DNA of 35,916 nucleotides from Acidiferrobacteraceae bacterium (GTDB lineage Bacteria; Pseudomonadota; Gammaproteobacteria; HyVt-429), in contig DRJZ01000096.1 in the NCBI GenBank assembly GCA_011052015.1, forward strand, positions 1 to 35,916, written 5' to 3'. Both the position numbers and the translations under genes were made by a program. Of this stretch, positions 16,465 to 24,692 are shown piece after piece; within the stretch, counting starts at the first letter, position 1; every line of letters starts with the position of its first letter. The notes beneath the pieces are model-generated. The model was not told where the DNA came from and made no database searches. It saw only the letters and a list, made by a program, of their open reading frames with translations.

Positions 16465-17097
16465 GTGACCAAGCGACTCAAGGCAACCGAACGCAGGGCC
16501 ACCATATTGGCAGTGGCCAAAATACTATTTGCCGATAAGGGCTATCACGGGGTCTCGGTTGACCAGATCGCCTCCCGCCTGGGGGTCAGCCCCGCTATCC
16601 TGTACCAACACTTCGTCTCAAAAGAGGCTCTGTTCGAGGCCGTACTCACCGACATTGCCGGTAAAAGGGAAAGCTACGTCGAGGCAGTGGTCCAGGAACC
16701 CGTTGACTTTGCCAGTGTGCTCGTCCGCATGGCTCGCATCTACGTGAACAGTGTTGCCCGTGACCCCGACTATCTGATCATGGAGATGCACAGTGTCCTC
16801 GAAGGCTCCACAGTGGCCAAGCAATTCTTTGAAAACCGGTGGAAATCCTTCTCTGATTACATCGAATTTAACCTCGCCGAACTGGGTAAAGACGGCAAAG
16901 TCAATGCCGTGAATCCGAAGGCGGCAAGCCTCATGTTCCAGGGTATGCTACGCGAGGCACTCTACGCCAAATGTATCTACAAATCAGAACAGTACCGGGA
17001 CTTTGATCTTGAAAACCTGGTCCATCATCTAATTGTGTTATTCCTCAATGCCATCGGATACCGGGAAAAACCTGACCGACAAAGAAAATTGGCCTAA
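16465..17097 (+). CDS. TetR/AcrR family transcriptional regulator
   Basis: 210 aa. N-terminal TetR helix-turn-helix: RRATILAVAKILFADKGYHG, then VSVDQIASRLGVSPAILYQHF and SKEALFEAVL. The C-terminal ligand-binding part is helical and not assignable to a ligand. Start at GTG 16465, giving MTKRLKATERR. It probably represses its own operon through the 28-bp palindrome at 16038-16065. Co-directional with tusA, 49 nt downstream of it, with a hairpin between them. Confidence 0.9.
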   Translation: MTKRLKATERRATILAVAKILFADKGYHGVSVDQIASRLGVSPAILYQHFVSKEALFEAVLTDIAGKRESYVEAVVQEPVDFASVLVRMARIYVNSVARDPDYLIMEMHSVLEGSTVAKQFFENRWKSFSDYIEFNLAELGKDGKVNAVNPKAASLMFQGMLREALYAKCIYKSEQYRDFDLENLVHHLIVLFLNAIGYREKPDRQRKLA

Positions 17098-17110
17098 ACA
17101 GACCTACTGA

Positions 17111-17240
17111 GCATTTTATTAATACCCTCTACCCTATATGGGAGCGCCTCTATGGCATAAAAAGGCGAGATAAGGGAATAAAACAAGGATAAGTTATTGA
17201 TTTTAATATCTCTTCATCCTCGCCTTTTCTATTAAGGAAC
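17111..17240. repeat. Degenerate MITE-like element, copy 2
   Basis: Shares with copy 1 the left end (ATTAATACCCTCT at 17118-17130) and the 48-nt core at 17173-17220 (43 of 48 identical to 6988-7035). The terminal inverted repeats and hairpins are decayed here, so this is the older copy. It lies between the TetR gene and the Fur-box operon. No gene is seen in 17098-17322. Confidence 0.7.
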
Positions 17241-17322
17241 TCCGGCGTAGTGGTTTCAAAGTGCCAAAACCACGCACGAAAACGTTTAACAGCACCTCTT
17301 CCATTAAGCAGACATTCTAATT

Positions 17323-17341
17323 GATAATGAGATTGATTCTC
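17323..17341. promoter_or_regulatory. Fur box
   Basis: The 19-bp site beginning GATAATGAGATTGATT matches the Fur consensus GATAATGATAATCATTATC at 15 of 19 positions. A -10-like GATAAT lies within it, so bound Fur would block initiation. It precedes the small ORFs and the outer-membrane protein gene on the plus strand, implying iron-repressed expression of that unit (inference). Confidence 0.75.
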
Positions 17342-17359
17342 ATTTCTATATTGGGTACT

Positions 17360-17479
17360 ATGGGCCTTGTTCGGTTTGTTTTTACCGAATTCTGGTCCAA
17401 AGTATTTATTTGGCAACCGCTCATGTCTGGCGGCGCGATGGGATGGCTGTTTGCCCGTGCAATCAGGCGCAATTTTTAA
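17360..17479 (+). CDS. Small protein, 39 aa (50 aa if started in the Fur box), unrecognised
   Basis: The ORF starting at ATG 17360 begins MGLVRFVFTEFWSKVFIW and ends with SGGAMGWLFARAIRRNF. An in-frame ATG at 17327 would add 11 hydrophobic residues but lies inside the Fur box, so it is probably upstream of the mRNA start. TTG 17351 is also possible. The protein is aromatic, amphipathic and basic at its C-terminus, which would suit a small membrane-associated protein. It sits directly behind a strong Fur box and is followed by a ribosome site 2 nt after its stop. Function unknown; it could be non-coding leader. Confidence 0.4.
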   Translation: MGLVRFVFTEFWSKVFIWQPLMSGGAMGWLFARAIRRNF

Positions 17480-17495
17480 TGAAGGAGAAACCGTA

Positions 17496-17564
17496 ATGTT
17501 GGCTTGCAAGACTTTTCTATTCAATATGGCCCTGCTTTTCGCTGCCCAGGGGGAAACCCGATGA
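17496..17564 (+). CDS. 22-codon ORF coupled to the outer-membrane protein gene
   Basis: Encodes MLACKTFLFNMALLFAAQGETR. It has an excellent ribosome site (AAGGAG, 17482-17487, 8 nt before ATG), and its TGA overlaps the ATG of the next gene (ATGA at 17561-17564). The hydrophobic core FLFNMALLFAA could insert in a membrane. It could be a genuine small protein or a leader peptide that couples translation to the barrel protein. Confidence 0.45.
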   Translation: MLACKTFLFNMALLFAAQGETR

Positions 17565-18331
17565 AAAAAGCGATATTCACTGCGCTGATTCTGTCCCTAA
17601 CCGCTAACTTGGCCGAGGCCCGTCACTTCAAGGTCTACGGCTACAACACACTGGAAGCCGACGAAGTGGAGTTGGTGTATTGGACCGACTATGTGGCCAA
17701 ATCGGACAATACCATGAACTATTTCGGTAAGACCGGCGTGAAGCGCGAGGGGTTGTGGAGCCACACTCTGGAACTTGAGTACGGCTTGACCGACCGCTTG
17801 ACCGTCGCCGCCTATGCGGATTTCGAGCAACCGTCCGGTGAAGACCTCAAATATATCCAGACCCGTGTAGTGGCGGCGCGCTATCGTTTTGGTGAGGCTG
17901 GTAAACGTTTCTTTGATACAGCCCTGTACGTGGAATACTACTTCCCGAACCAAAATTACCAGGGCGAGGCCAAAGAAAAAATAGAGGCCCGCCTCATTCT
18001 GGAGAAGAAGATCAACGGCAAGACCCTGCGTATCAACCCCAAACTGGAGAAAGTCACCAGCGGACCTGATGTGGATGAGGGGCTGGAGTTCGAGTATGGC
18101 GCCAGCCTTTATGGGCCGTGGACATCAAAGTTGCAATGGGGGCTGGAGCTTTATGGCAGCCTGGGGGAACTATCGAACACCAAGCCCTGGGACAAACAGA
18201 AGCATTACATTGTACCGGCCATGACCTACAAGCTCAGCAAACACTTGAAGTGGAATATCGGCGCGGCCTTTGGCCTGACCGACGCCAGCGACGATCTGGT
18301 GTTCAAGAGTCTGCTGGAATGGGAACTCTGA
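17561..18331 (+). CDS. Predicted outer-membrane beta-barrel protein, iron-regulated
   Basis: 256 aa. Signal peptide MKKAIFTALILSLTANLAEA, then repeated amphipathic strands rich in aromatic residues (HTLELEYGLTDRLTVAAYAD, ALYVEYYFPNQNY, WGLELYGSLGEL), ending with LKWNIGAAFGLT and LEWEL. I chose ATG 17561 because it has GGGGGAA upstream and gives a clean signal peptide; a frame open to 17504 does not. I recognise no named family. The Fur box upstream suggests iron repression, hence a possible role in metal uptake or envelope change under iron limitation (inference). Confidence 0.75.
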   Translation: MKKAIFTALILSLTANLAEARHFKVYGYNTLEADEVELVYWTDYVAKSDNTMNYFGKTGVKREGLWSHTLELEYGLTDRLTVAAYADFEQPSGEDLKYIQTRVVAARYRFGEAGKRFFDTALYVEYYFPNQNYQGEAKEKIEARLILEKKINGKTLRINPKLEKVTSGPDVDEGLEFEYGASLYGPWTSKLQWGLELYGSLGELSNTKPWDKQKHYIVPAMTYKLSKHLKWNIGAAFGLTDASDDLVFKSLLEWEL

Positions 18332-18353
18332 GCCTTTAATTATGTTGTCTGAA

Positions 18354-18371
18354 CTCCGGCCTGCGCCGGAG
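18354..18371. repeat. Hairpin repeat between convergent genes
   Basis: CTCCGGC-CTGC-GCCGGAG, a 7-bp perfect stem of the same dispersed CCGG type as 16437-16462. It lies between the stops of the barrel protein gene and the macrodomain gene and may help end transcription, though no T-tract follows. Confidence 0.6.
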
Positions 18372-18430
18372 TGACAACGGCTTTTCACACAACCTCATTC
18401 GCCAAAGGGGCTAGCCAGGGCCCCCTAGGT

Positions 18431-18916
18431 TTATAGGAGTGATTGGTATCGCACCTTGTCCTCAGTGCTGTAACAGCACAACACAATCTCTTCAATTTTT
18501 TCTTGATATCGCTTCACCATATTAATCGCAATAGCTGCAGCTTGGTCTTTAGGATACCCAAAGACCCCCGTACTGATACCTGGAAAGGCGATACTCCGAA
18601 GTTCCCGGTCCAGAGACAACTTGAGGGATTGCTCATAACAGGTTTTCAATAATTGAGGCTCACCCTGGCCCCCGCCCTGCCAAATCGGTCCTACGGTATG
18701 AATCACCCACTGGGCAGCTAAACTAAAACCAGGGGACAAACGTACCTGGCCAGTCGGACATCCCCCCAAGCGGCGACAGTACTCAAGCAGCTTGGGTCCG
18801 GCGGCGCGATGGATGGCCCCATCCACACCGCCACCCCCCAACAGGCTACTATTGGCCGCGTTAACGATGGCATCAACCTGCAAAGTCGTGATATCCGACT
18901 GGATCACCGTTATCAT
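18431..18916 (-). CDS. Macrodomain protein (O-acetyl-ADP-ribose deacetylase-like)
   Basis: 161 aa, a single macrodomain. The ADP-ribose-binding motifs are intact: [30 protein letters not shown], and [14 protein letters not shown]. MacroD-type enzymes of this length remove ADP-ribose from proteins or hydrolyse O-acetyl-ADP-ribose in the cytosol. Close in layout to E. coli YmdB. Its ATG lies 9 nt from the ATG of the divergent DUF3301 gene and has no Shine-Dalgarno. Confidence 0.92.
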   Translation of the reverse strand: MITVIQSDITTLQVDAIVNAANSSLLGGGGVDGAIHRAAGPKLLEYCRRLGGCPTGQVRLSPGFSLAAQWVIHTVGPIWQGGGQGEPQLLKTCYEQSLKLSLDRELRSIAFPGISTGVFGYPKDQAAAIAINMVKRYQEKIEEIVLCCYSTEDKVRYQSLL

Positions 18917-18925
18917 AAAAATACT

Positions 18926-19228
18926 ATGGACCCCCTACTCGGACTGATCATTTTTGGCGCCCTATTGTGGCTGTGGCACAACAATCTGCGCGCCAGAGAA
19001 TTGGCGATAACGAGTGCCCGCCAAATGTGTCAGAACGCAGATGTCCAGCTACTGGATGCCACCGTAGTACTGAACTGGTGGGGTATCAAGCGAAGGGGCA
19101 TGCGCTTAGTCTTATGTCGCCTGTACTACTTTGACTACACCGTTTCCGGTGTTGATCGTCACCGGGGGGTAGTCACCTTCATCGGTCGACAATTGGACGT
19201 GGTGCAAAAGCTACCCGGGACAGATTAA
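18926..19228 (+). CDS. DUF3301 family small membrane protein
   Basis: 100 aa. One N-terminal transmembrane segment ([14 protein letters not shown]), then [20 protein letters not shown] and [20 protein letters not shown], the DUF3301 pattern of gammaproteobacteria, ending with [15 protein letters not shown] start it at ATG 18926; the longer frame to 18809 only shadows the macrodomain gene. No Shine-Dalgarno is visible. Function of the family is unknown. Confidence 0.75.
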   Translation: MDPLLGLIIFGALLWLWHNNLRARELAITSARQMCQNADVQLLDATVVLNWWGIKRRGMRLVLCRLYYFDYTVSGVDRHRGVVTFIGRQLDVVQKLPGTD

Positions 19229-19265
19229 ATTCAACTCAGATTTATTAATTTTTCGACGCGGGGGC

Positions 19266-22200
19266 TCAAATCCCCTTGCCAGCCAAGGAAAGCTTTTCGT
19301 ACAAAAAAATGGTGAGTTCTTTTTCTGGCAACGGCTGGCTAATGAAAAATCCCTGGATGACGCTACAGTTGTGTGCACGTAAAAATTTAACCTGCATTTC
19401 GGTTTCCACGCCTTCTGCAACTATATTTAGATTCAGCGCCCGTCCCATGGCGATAATGGCCTCCACCAAGGTAGCATCGTCTGGATCCTGAGTAAGATCA
19501 TGTATAAAAGAGCGATCAATCTTTAAGGTATCAATGGGGAATCGTTTAAGGTAACTCAAAGAAGAATAACCGGTACCAAAATCATCAATGGAAAACCTGA
19601 CACCCATCTCGCTTATAGTTTCCAGGGTCTTGATCGTTGACTGTATGTTGTGCATCAGGATACTCTCGGTCATTTCCAACTCCAAAAGTGCTGGATCAAG
19701 TTTACTTTCTTCAAGTACTTGCTCGACGGTGGCAATGAAATTTGGACTATTTATTTGTCTGCCGGATAGATTCACTGACATGCGTAACGGTTTAAGGCCA
19801 TCATCGTTCCATGCGCATGCCTGCAGACAGGCGGCATGAAGTACCCACTCACCCACCGGTACAATTAATCCTGTCTCCTCAAGCAAGGGAATAAACTCTA
19901 TGGGTGATACCAGTCCCAGATCAGGATGCTGCCAACGTAACAAGGCCTCAACACCTACCATCCTCCCATCCGTGAGGTTAAACTGAGGCTGATAGTGGAG
20001 CACGAACTCGTCACGTTCCAGGGCATGTCGAAGATTCGTCTCCAGATTAAGACGCTCAAAGGCCTTAGCACTCATATCCGCAGAATAGAATTGATACGTG
20101 TTTCGACCCAGTTCCTTGGCGCGGTACATGGCTGTGTCGGCATGTTTTAACAAGGTCTGGGTATCTTTGCCATCGAAGGGGCATAGACTGATACCAATAC
20201 TGGTGGTAATGATAAATTCATGATTATCCAACTGGAATGGTTGTGATAAGACATCCAGTATCTTACGTGCGGTAGGCGCCACATCGTCCGCCGAGGCAAT
20301 ATCCTCCAGCACAATAGCAAATTCATCGCCACCCAGACGCGACACCGTGTCACCATCCCGCACGCAACTACTCAGTCGCTCGGCCAAAGCTTGCAGGGCA
20401 CGATCACCAACATCATGCCCCAGGGTGTCATTGATAATCTTGAAACGATCAAGATCCAAAAACAGGACGGCGACAGCACGCCCATGCCAACGTGTACGTG
20501 CCAAAGATTGGTCCAGGCGATCCGTGAACAGAACCCGGTTGGGTAGTGTGGTTAAGGCATCATGATGCGCCAGATACTGCAGCCGTTCCTCGTTTTGCAT
20601 GCGTTCGCTGATATCCTGAATAATGGCGACAAACACGGGTGGCGACTCTTCTCGGAAAAGCTGCAAGCGTACCTCGACGGGATATAGGGTACCGTCCTTA
20701 CGCAGATGCCGGGTCTGAAAAACCACCATCTCCTTTTCATCCCGACACAGAGGCTGTATCAATTCTAAAAACGATTCCATCGTATAATCGGGTTTTATAT
20801 CCAGAGGCGTCAATTGCCCCAGTTCTTGCGTGGAATAGCCGATATTTTGGCGAGCGCCTCGATTTACCTGGGCAAAATGCAGAGTATCGGCATCAAATAC
20901 ATATATCTCGTTGGAGGAATTATCGAGCACCCGGCCAAAGCGGCTGCGCAGGTCTTCGGCAGATTTAAGTTGGCCTATATCGCGACCGGTACCTTCAGCA
21001 CCGATGATATTTTTATGCTCATCTCGAATATAGTGCACATTGAAAGATACCCAAACGATGGAACCATCCTTGCGTTTGAGTTGGACTTCATGATTTTGCA
21101 TGACGCCACCTTGTTTCGAGAGCCCCCGCAACATATTCTCCCGGCCCTGAGGGTCCGCATACAAATCAGCCAGCATTGTGCCCAGCAACTCTTGTGGGGC
21201 ATAACCGAGCAAGGACTGTACCGAAGGTGACAGCCGGACAATACGTCCTTCTAAGTCCGTGCGGCAATAAACATCCTGGAGACTGTTTAGAATAGCGCTG
21301 AGTTCTTGTTCCGATGCCTTGACCTTTTCTTCCGCCTGTTTGCGCTTGGTAATGTTTTGGGTCTGCGCTACAAAGTACAATGGTTCGCCGCGCTCATCAC
21401 GCAGCAAGGATACACTTAACATCGCACACACCGTTTGCCCCAGTTTGTGAACGTATCGTTTTTCAAACCACGCATATTGAGTCTCGCCGGACATCATTTG
21501 ATGCATTTTATCCAATCCGATTTGTATGTCATCAGGATGTGTGACGTCGGGAAAGGACATGGACAACAGTTCCGCCTCGGAATAACCCAACATCTGACAC
21601 AAATAGCGATTGACTTTAATAAATTGTCCCTTCAACCCAACGATGGATATACCCAATGCGGCATTCTCAAAGGCCTGACGGAATCTATTCTCGCTCTCTC
21701 TTAAAGCCTCCTCTGACTGCTTGCGCTCGGTGATATCTGTTATAATCCCCAATATTGATGTTTGCCCCTTAAATTCAATGAGCCGGGTGGCTTGAATAAC
21801 AGTGAGCTCCCTGTTGTCCTTCGTCAGAATTTTATATTCATGAGGGGGAACCTCCTCACCCCGTAGATGGTGCTGAAATTTTGTCTTAATGAGCTCTTTT
21901 GACTCTGGAGCGATCAGGCACATGAAATCAAAATCTTCACAATAGAACTCTTCTTTTTTGTAGCCGGTTTGATCTTCACAGGCCTTATTGGCATAGACCA
22001 CTTGCCCGCCCTGGTTAATGAAGATCATATTCGGAGACTCTTCCGCCAATGCCTTGAAACTCTCCTCCGTTCTTTGTAACTCCCTTTGCGTCCGCTTGTG
22101 TTCCGTCAGATCCCGCACAAAGGCACAGAATGTCCATGTCTTGTCGTAACGCAAAGGTGATACGGTAAGTTCAATGGGAAATTCATTGCCCTCCCGATGC

Positions 22201-22901
22201 AAAGCAATGAGTTCCATGCGACGATTGAGAAGCAGCCCCTCTCCTGTGGCCATCACGGTCTCCATGCCCCGTTGATGCGCCTCCCGGCTGTGAGATGGGA
22301 TAATCGTTTCCATCAGCGTCCGGCCAATAATCTCGGATTTTTTCCAGCCGAAGATGGCCTCGGCTTGATGGTTCCATTCGCTGATAACGCTTTTCTCATC
22401 AATGACAATAACGGCATCGAGGGAAAATTCGAAGAGCATGCGGATGCGGGCCTCTTTATCCCGTAACACCGCTTGCGTCTGTTTGCGCTCGGTGATGTCG
22501 CGGAGCATGCCGATGAAACCGATTACAACACCGTTGATGTCCTTAACCTGGGTACCAAGGGTTTCAGTCCAGAACACCGTGCCATCCTTGCGTCTGTATC
22601 GGACCTCATAGGGGACGATGTCAACACCTGAGTCGGCACGAAAACAGCGGTGACCCTGATTTTCAGAGTCCTGTTTATCGGCATACAGCATTTCAGTGGT
22701 CTGGCCAATCAACTCTTCATCGCTGTAGCCAAACATCTCCTGGACCGCAGGATTGTTCATAACGATACGGCGTTCGGTATCGGCAAATATCACCGCATCC
22801 GGTATAGAGCTAAACATAACCTCAAATAAGTGGCGAAAAAGCCCCTCGTTGTCACCTTCTTTATGCTCGACCTGTTTACGTTTGGCGATGTTATCTTGCA
22901 T
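19266..22901 (-). CDS. Six-PAS GGDEF-EAL cyclic-di-GMP enzyme
   Basis: 1211-aa cytosolic sensor with no membrane segment. Six PAS/PAC modules in tandem (about 20-135, 150-262, 275-392, 402-517, 527-645, 655-770), most ending in an ITERKQ-like linker. Then GGDEF (motif intact, 857-861, SRLGGDEFAIVLED) and EAL (EALLRW, 985-990; also ELEMTES, IDDFGTGYSSLSYLK, AEGVE). Both catalytic motifs are complete, so it may make or break cyclic di-GMP depending on the PAS signals. AAGGA lies 9 nt before the ATG. Stands alone; a 330-bp gap lies upstream. Confidence 0.95.
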   Translation of the reverse strand: MQDNIAKRKQVEHKEGDNEGLFRHLFEVMFSSIPDAVIFADTERRIVMNNPAVQEMFGYSDEELIGQTTEMLYADKQDSENQGHRCFRADSGVDIVPYEVRYRRKDGTVFWTETLGTQVKDINGVVIGFIGMLRDITERKQTQAVLRDKEARIRMLFEFSLDAVIVIDEKSVISEWNHQAEAIFGWKKSEIIGRTLMETIIPSHSREAHQRGMETVMATGEGLLLNRRMELIALHREGNEFPIELTVSPLRYDKTWTFCAFVRDLTEHKRTQRELQRTEESFKALAEESPNMIFINQGGQVVYANKACEDQTGYKKEEFYCEDFDFMCLIAPESKELIKTKFQHHLRGEEVPPHEYKILTKDNRELTVIQATRLIEFKGQTSILGIITDITERKQSEEALRESENRFRQAFENAALGISIVGLKGQFIKVNRYLCQMLGYSEAELLSMSFPDVTHPDDIQIGLDKMHQMMSGETQYAWFEKRYVHKLGQTVCAMLSVSLLRDERGEPLYFVAQTQNITKRKQAEEKVKASEQELSAILNSLQDVYCRTDLEGRIVRLSPSVQSLLGYAPQELLGTMLADLYADPQGRENMLRGLSKQGGVMQNHEVQLKRKDGSIVWVSFNVHYIRDEHKNIIGAEGTGRDIGQLKSAEDLRSRFGRVLDNSSNEIYVFDADTLHFAQVNRGARQNIGYSTQELGQLTPLDIKPDYTMESFLELIQPLCRDEKEMVVFQTRHLRKDGTLYPVEVRLQLFREESPPVFVAIIQDISERMQNEERLQYLAHHDALTTLPNRVLFTDRLDQSLARTRWHGRAVAVLFLDLDRFKIINDTLGHDVGDRALQALAERLSSCVRDGDTVSRLGGDEFAIVLEDIASADDVAPTARKILDVLSQPFQLDNHEFIITTSIGISLCPFDGKDTQTLLKHADTAMYRAKELGRNTYQFYSADMSAKAFERLNLETNLRHALERDEFVLHYQPQFNLTDGRMVGVEALLRWQHPDLGLVSPIEFIPLLEETGLIVPVGEWVLHAACLQACAWNDDGLKPLRMSVNLSGRQINSPNFIATVEQVLEESKLDPALLELEMTESILMHNIQSTIKTLETISEMGVRFSIDDFGTGYSSLSYLKRFPIDTLKIDRSFIHDLTQDPDDATLVEAIIAMGRALNLNIVAEGVETEMQVKFLRAHNCSVIQGFFISQPLPEKELTIFLYEKLSLAGKGI

Positions 22902-23231
22902 TAAGCAATCCTTCTTGGAGAGAAGAAACTATCGGTTCCCGAGGTTCAACGGGTGAGTCCTGGCTTTATCCAGGCCTATTCACTTAGCGCCCTTTTCCTG
23001 GATTCCGGCCTCGGTTTTGGCATCCTGCATCGCTCTACCTGTCCATCCATGGAGTCGTTCGGAATGACGAGTGTTTTCTGCTTACTAACGTACTCATTGG
23101 TAAGTTAAGCGCTATCAGCAAATAAGCTATATTATTATAGGACATTCAGCGTAGATTATTAGCAATCATCACTGCAAAAAATCTGATCGTTGACTAAATC
23201 AATCAACTATCGCCCCATGGATATCCGGCAA
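22902..23231. other. Gene-free stretch with a degenerate palindromic repeat
   Basis: Between 22990 and 23075 lies an imperfect copy of the ATTCCGGC / CGGAATGAC-type dispersed repeat (arms GGATTCCGGC and TTCGGAATGACG). The AT-rich 23090-23170 may hold minus-strand promoter signals for the GGDEF-EAL gene. No coding frame is supportable. Confidence 0.45.
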
Positions 23232-23657
23232 CTACGAGGGTTCAACCTCAAGACCCACCCGGGTGAAAATACCATTGGCAATCCGATATGCCCCCAATAC
23301 AGGGTCACTCTGACGCTGCAAAGAGATAATGAAACAATAGGCTTCCGGGTATTCGTGCCGACTGACATCGTGTTCTGAAGGCTGCGCTGAACCATTCGGG
23401 TGGGAGTGGTATATCGCAAATAATTCCTCACCTCGCTTCCGCATACTTCGAAAGGCACCGATCTGTTGACGGGGGTCCATCTCAAAACGGTGCTGGGATT
23501 CCCTCGCTGTATTTCTAACCGGATAGTGGCCGACCACAGCCCCGCCCCGAATAGCCAGAATCCCACAGATTTCTCTTTGCGGTGATGCCCGTGCGTAATC
23601 GCAAAGCACATCGACAATGGTCGTGGGCAAATGAATGCTATCGGCAGTCAAGAACAC
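23232..23657 (-). CDS. JAMM (M67) family metallopeptidase
   Basis: Numbered from a GTG at 23657 (141 aa). The complete JAMM zinc site is present: Glu29 (REICGIL), H84-x-H86 (YHSHPNG), Ser94 and Asp97 (SEHD), i.e. HxHx7SxxD. Bacterial members remove extra C-terminal residues from ThiS/MoaD-like sulfur carriers to expose the Gly-Gly end (established for Mec of Mycobacterium). It overlaps the end of the MoeB/ThiF gene by 10 nt, or by 52 nt if an ATG at 23699 is used. The GTG start gives the usual family N-terminus MFLTAD. Confidence 0.85.
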   Translation of the reverse strand: MFLTADSIHLPTTIVDVLCDYARASPQREICGILAIRGGAVVGHYPVRNTARESQHRFEMDPRQQIGAFRSMRKRGEELFAIYHSHPNGSAQPSEHDVSRHEYPEAYCFIISLQRQSDPVLGAYRIANGIFTRVGLEVEPS

Positions 23658-24388
23658 ACCGGGCAGTTGGGGTCCTTTGAAAGTTTTACGGTATGCCATT
23701 CCATTCGTTCGGCATCTAACAACATGACACGGCCCACTAAAGTTGTCCCAATATCGAGCAAGACCTTGATGGTCTCGGTAGCTTGAATGGAGCCCATGAT
23801 TCCCACCACCGATCCGATCACTCCGGACTCGGAACAGCTTTCGGCCAACTCTTTAGTGTCTTCGTAAAGGCAGCGATAGCAGGGACTCTCGGCCTGGTCG
23901 AGGCGAAACACAGACACCTGCCCTTCCATACGAATTACCGCCGCCGAGATAAGGGGTTTGGCTTGCAGTTGACAGACGCGATTGAGTAGGAACCGGGTGA
24001 CAAAATTGTCGCTGGCATCCACCACCGCATCCACGCCGCGCACTACCTCTGCGAGCTTATCGCCATTGAGTCTTTTATTGTAGGTTTCAAATCGCACCTC
24101 AGGATTCAGCGCCTCAAGATGGCGGCGTGCTGCATCCACCTTGGGCTGGCCCACATCGGTGGTGGCAAACAGTATTTGCCTTTGCAAGTTACTGAGATCC
24201 ACCTGGTCATCATCGGTCAGTATCAATTTGCCCACGCCGCTGGCGGCCAGATACATAGCCAGCGGAGCACCCAGACCCCCCATGCCCACGATAAGCACTG
24301 ATGCCTGGCGCAGACGCTCCTGCCCCTCAATACCGCATTGAGGCAACATGATCTGGCGGCTGTAACGCAACAGTTGTTCATCGTCCAT
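23648..24388 (-). CDS. moeB: MoeB/ThiF family adenylyltransferase
   Basis: 246 aa, E1-like enzyme that adenylates the C-terminal Gly of MoaD/ThiS sulfur carriers. Nucleotide-binding GMGGLGAPLA (35-44), LTDDDQVDLSNLQRQ (57-71), VDASDNFVTRFLLN (123-136). Zinc Cys pairs CYRC (170-173) and CPVC (242-245), and Cys185 near the usual catalytic Cys position. No rhodanese domain is attached. MoeB and ThiF cannot be told apart by sequence alone here; no moa or thi gene is adjacent. Operon with the JAMM peptidase. Confidence 0.9.
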   Translation of the reverse strand: MDDEQLLRYSRQIMLPQCGIEGQERLRQASVLIVGMGGLGAPLAMYLAASGVGKLILTDDDQVDLSNLQRQILFATTDVGQPKVDAARRHLEALNPEVRFETYNKRLNGDKLAEVVRGVDAVVDASDNFVTRFLLNRVCQLQAKPLISAAVIRMEGQVSVFRLDQAESPCYRCLYEDTKELAESCSESGVIGSVVGIMGSIQATETIKVLLDIGTTLVGRVMLLDAERMEWHTVKLSKDPNCPVCS

Positions 24389-24692
24389 TATTTGAGACCT
24401 CGGTGTCGATTGCTAAACGGGGCTCACCCAGGATGCGCCCAAACATGACAAGGGTCACCTGGGCGCTTCTATTGATTGTGACTCTTCAGGAAACTGGCGG
24501 GTCATGGGAGAGAACAATGGAGTCCCGTCAGGCCCCGAACCCCTACCGTCCAGCCACAAGGACCGCCAAGCCCTTGCCCAAAAGGTGAAACCACTTTACA
24601 TTTGGCCGACAAGCCGCTATTTATGTTAAATAAATTATTTTAGGCAGTATATAGGGTATTTGGGCCTGATAGACAACAAGGGGTAGCTGAAG
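24389..24692. other. Gene-free stretch before the subtilase gene
   Basis: Contains the subtilase promoter at 24595-24623 and an imperfect inverted repeat near 24434-24472 (GCGCCCA / TGGGCGC). A 61-codon plus-strand frame at 24403-24588 has no ribosome site and no recognisable content, so I do not call it. Confidence 0.4.
24595..24623 (+). promoter_or_regulatory. Predicted promoter of the subtilase gene
   Basis: -35 TTTACA (24595-24600) and -10 TATTTA (24618-24623) with a 17-bp spacer, in an AT-rich stretch, about 70 bp before ATG 24693, which has AAGGGG as ribosome site. Confidence 0.4.

Noticed and set aside
18809-18925. Longer N-terminus for the DUF3301 gene
   Set aside because: It is the complement of the macrodomain start region and would bury the membrane segment expected at the N-terminus.
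19253-19285. tRNA 3'-end-like sequence (GGGGG-CTCAAAT-CCCCT followed by GCCAGCCA)
   Set aside because: The loop lacks the TTC start, the CCA is at the wrong distance, no cloverleaf lies upstream, and it overlaps the end of the GGDEF-EAL gene.
24403-24588. 61-codon plus-strand frame
   Set aside because: No ribosome site, no family pattern, proline- and arginine-rich chance translation.
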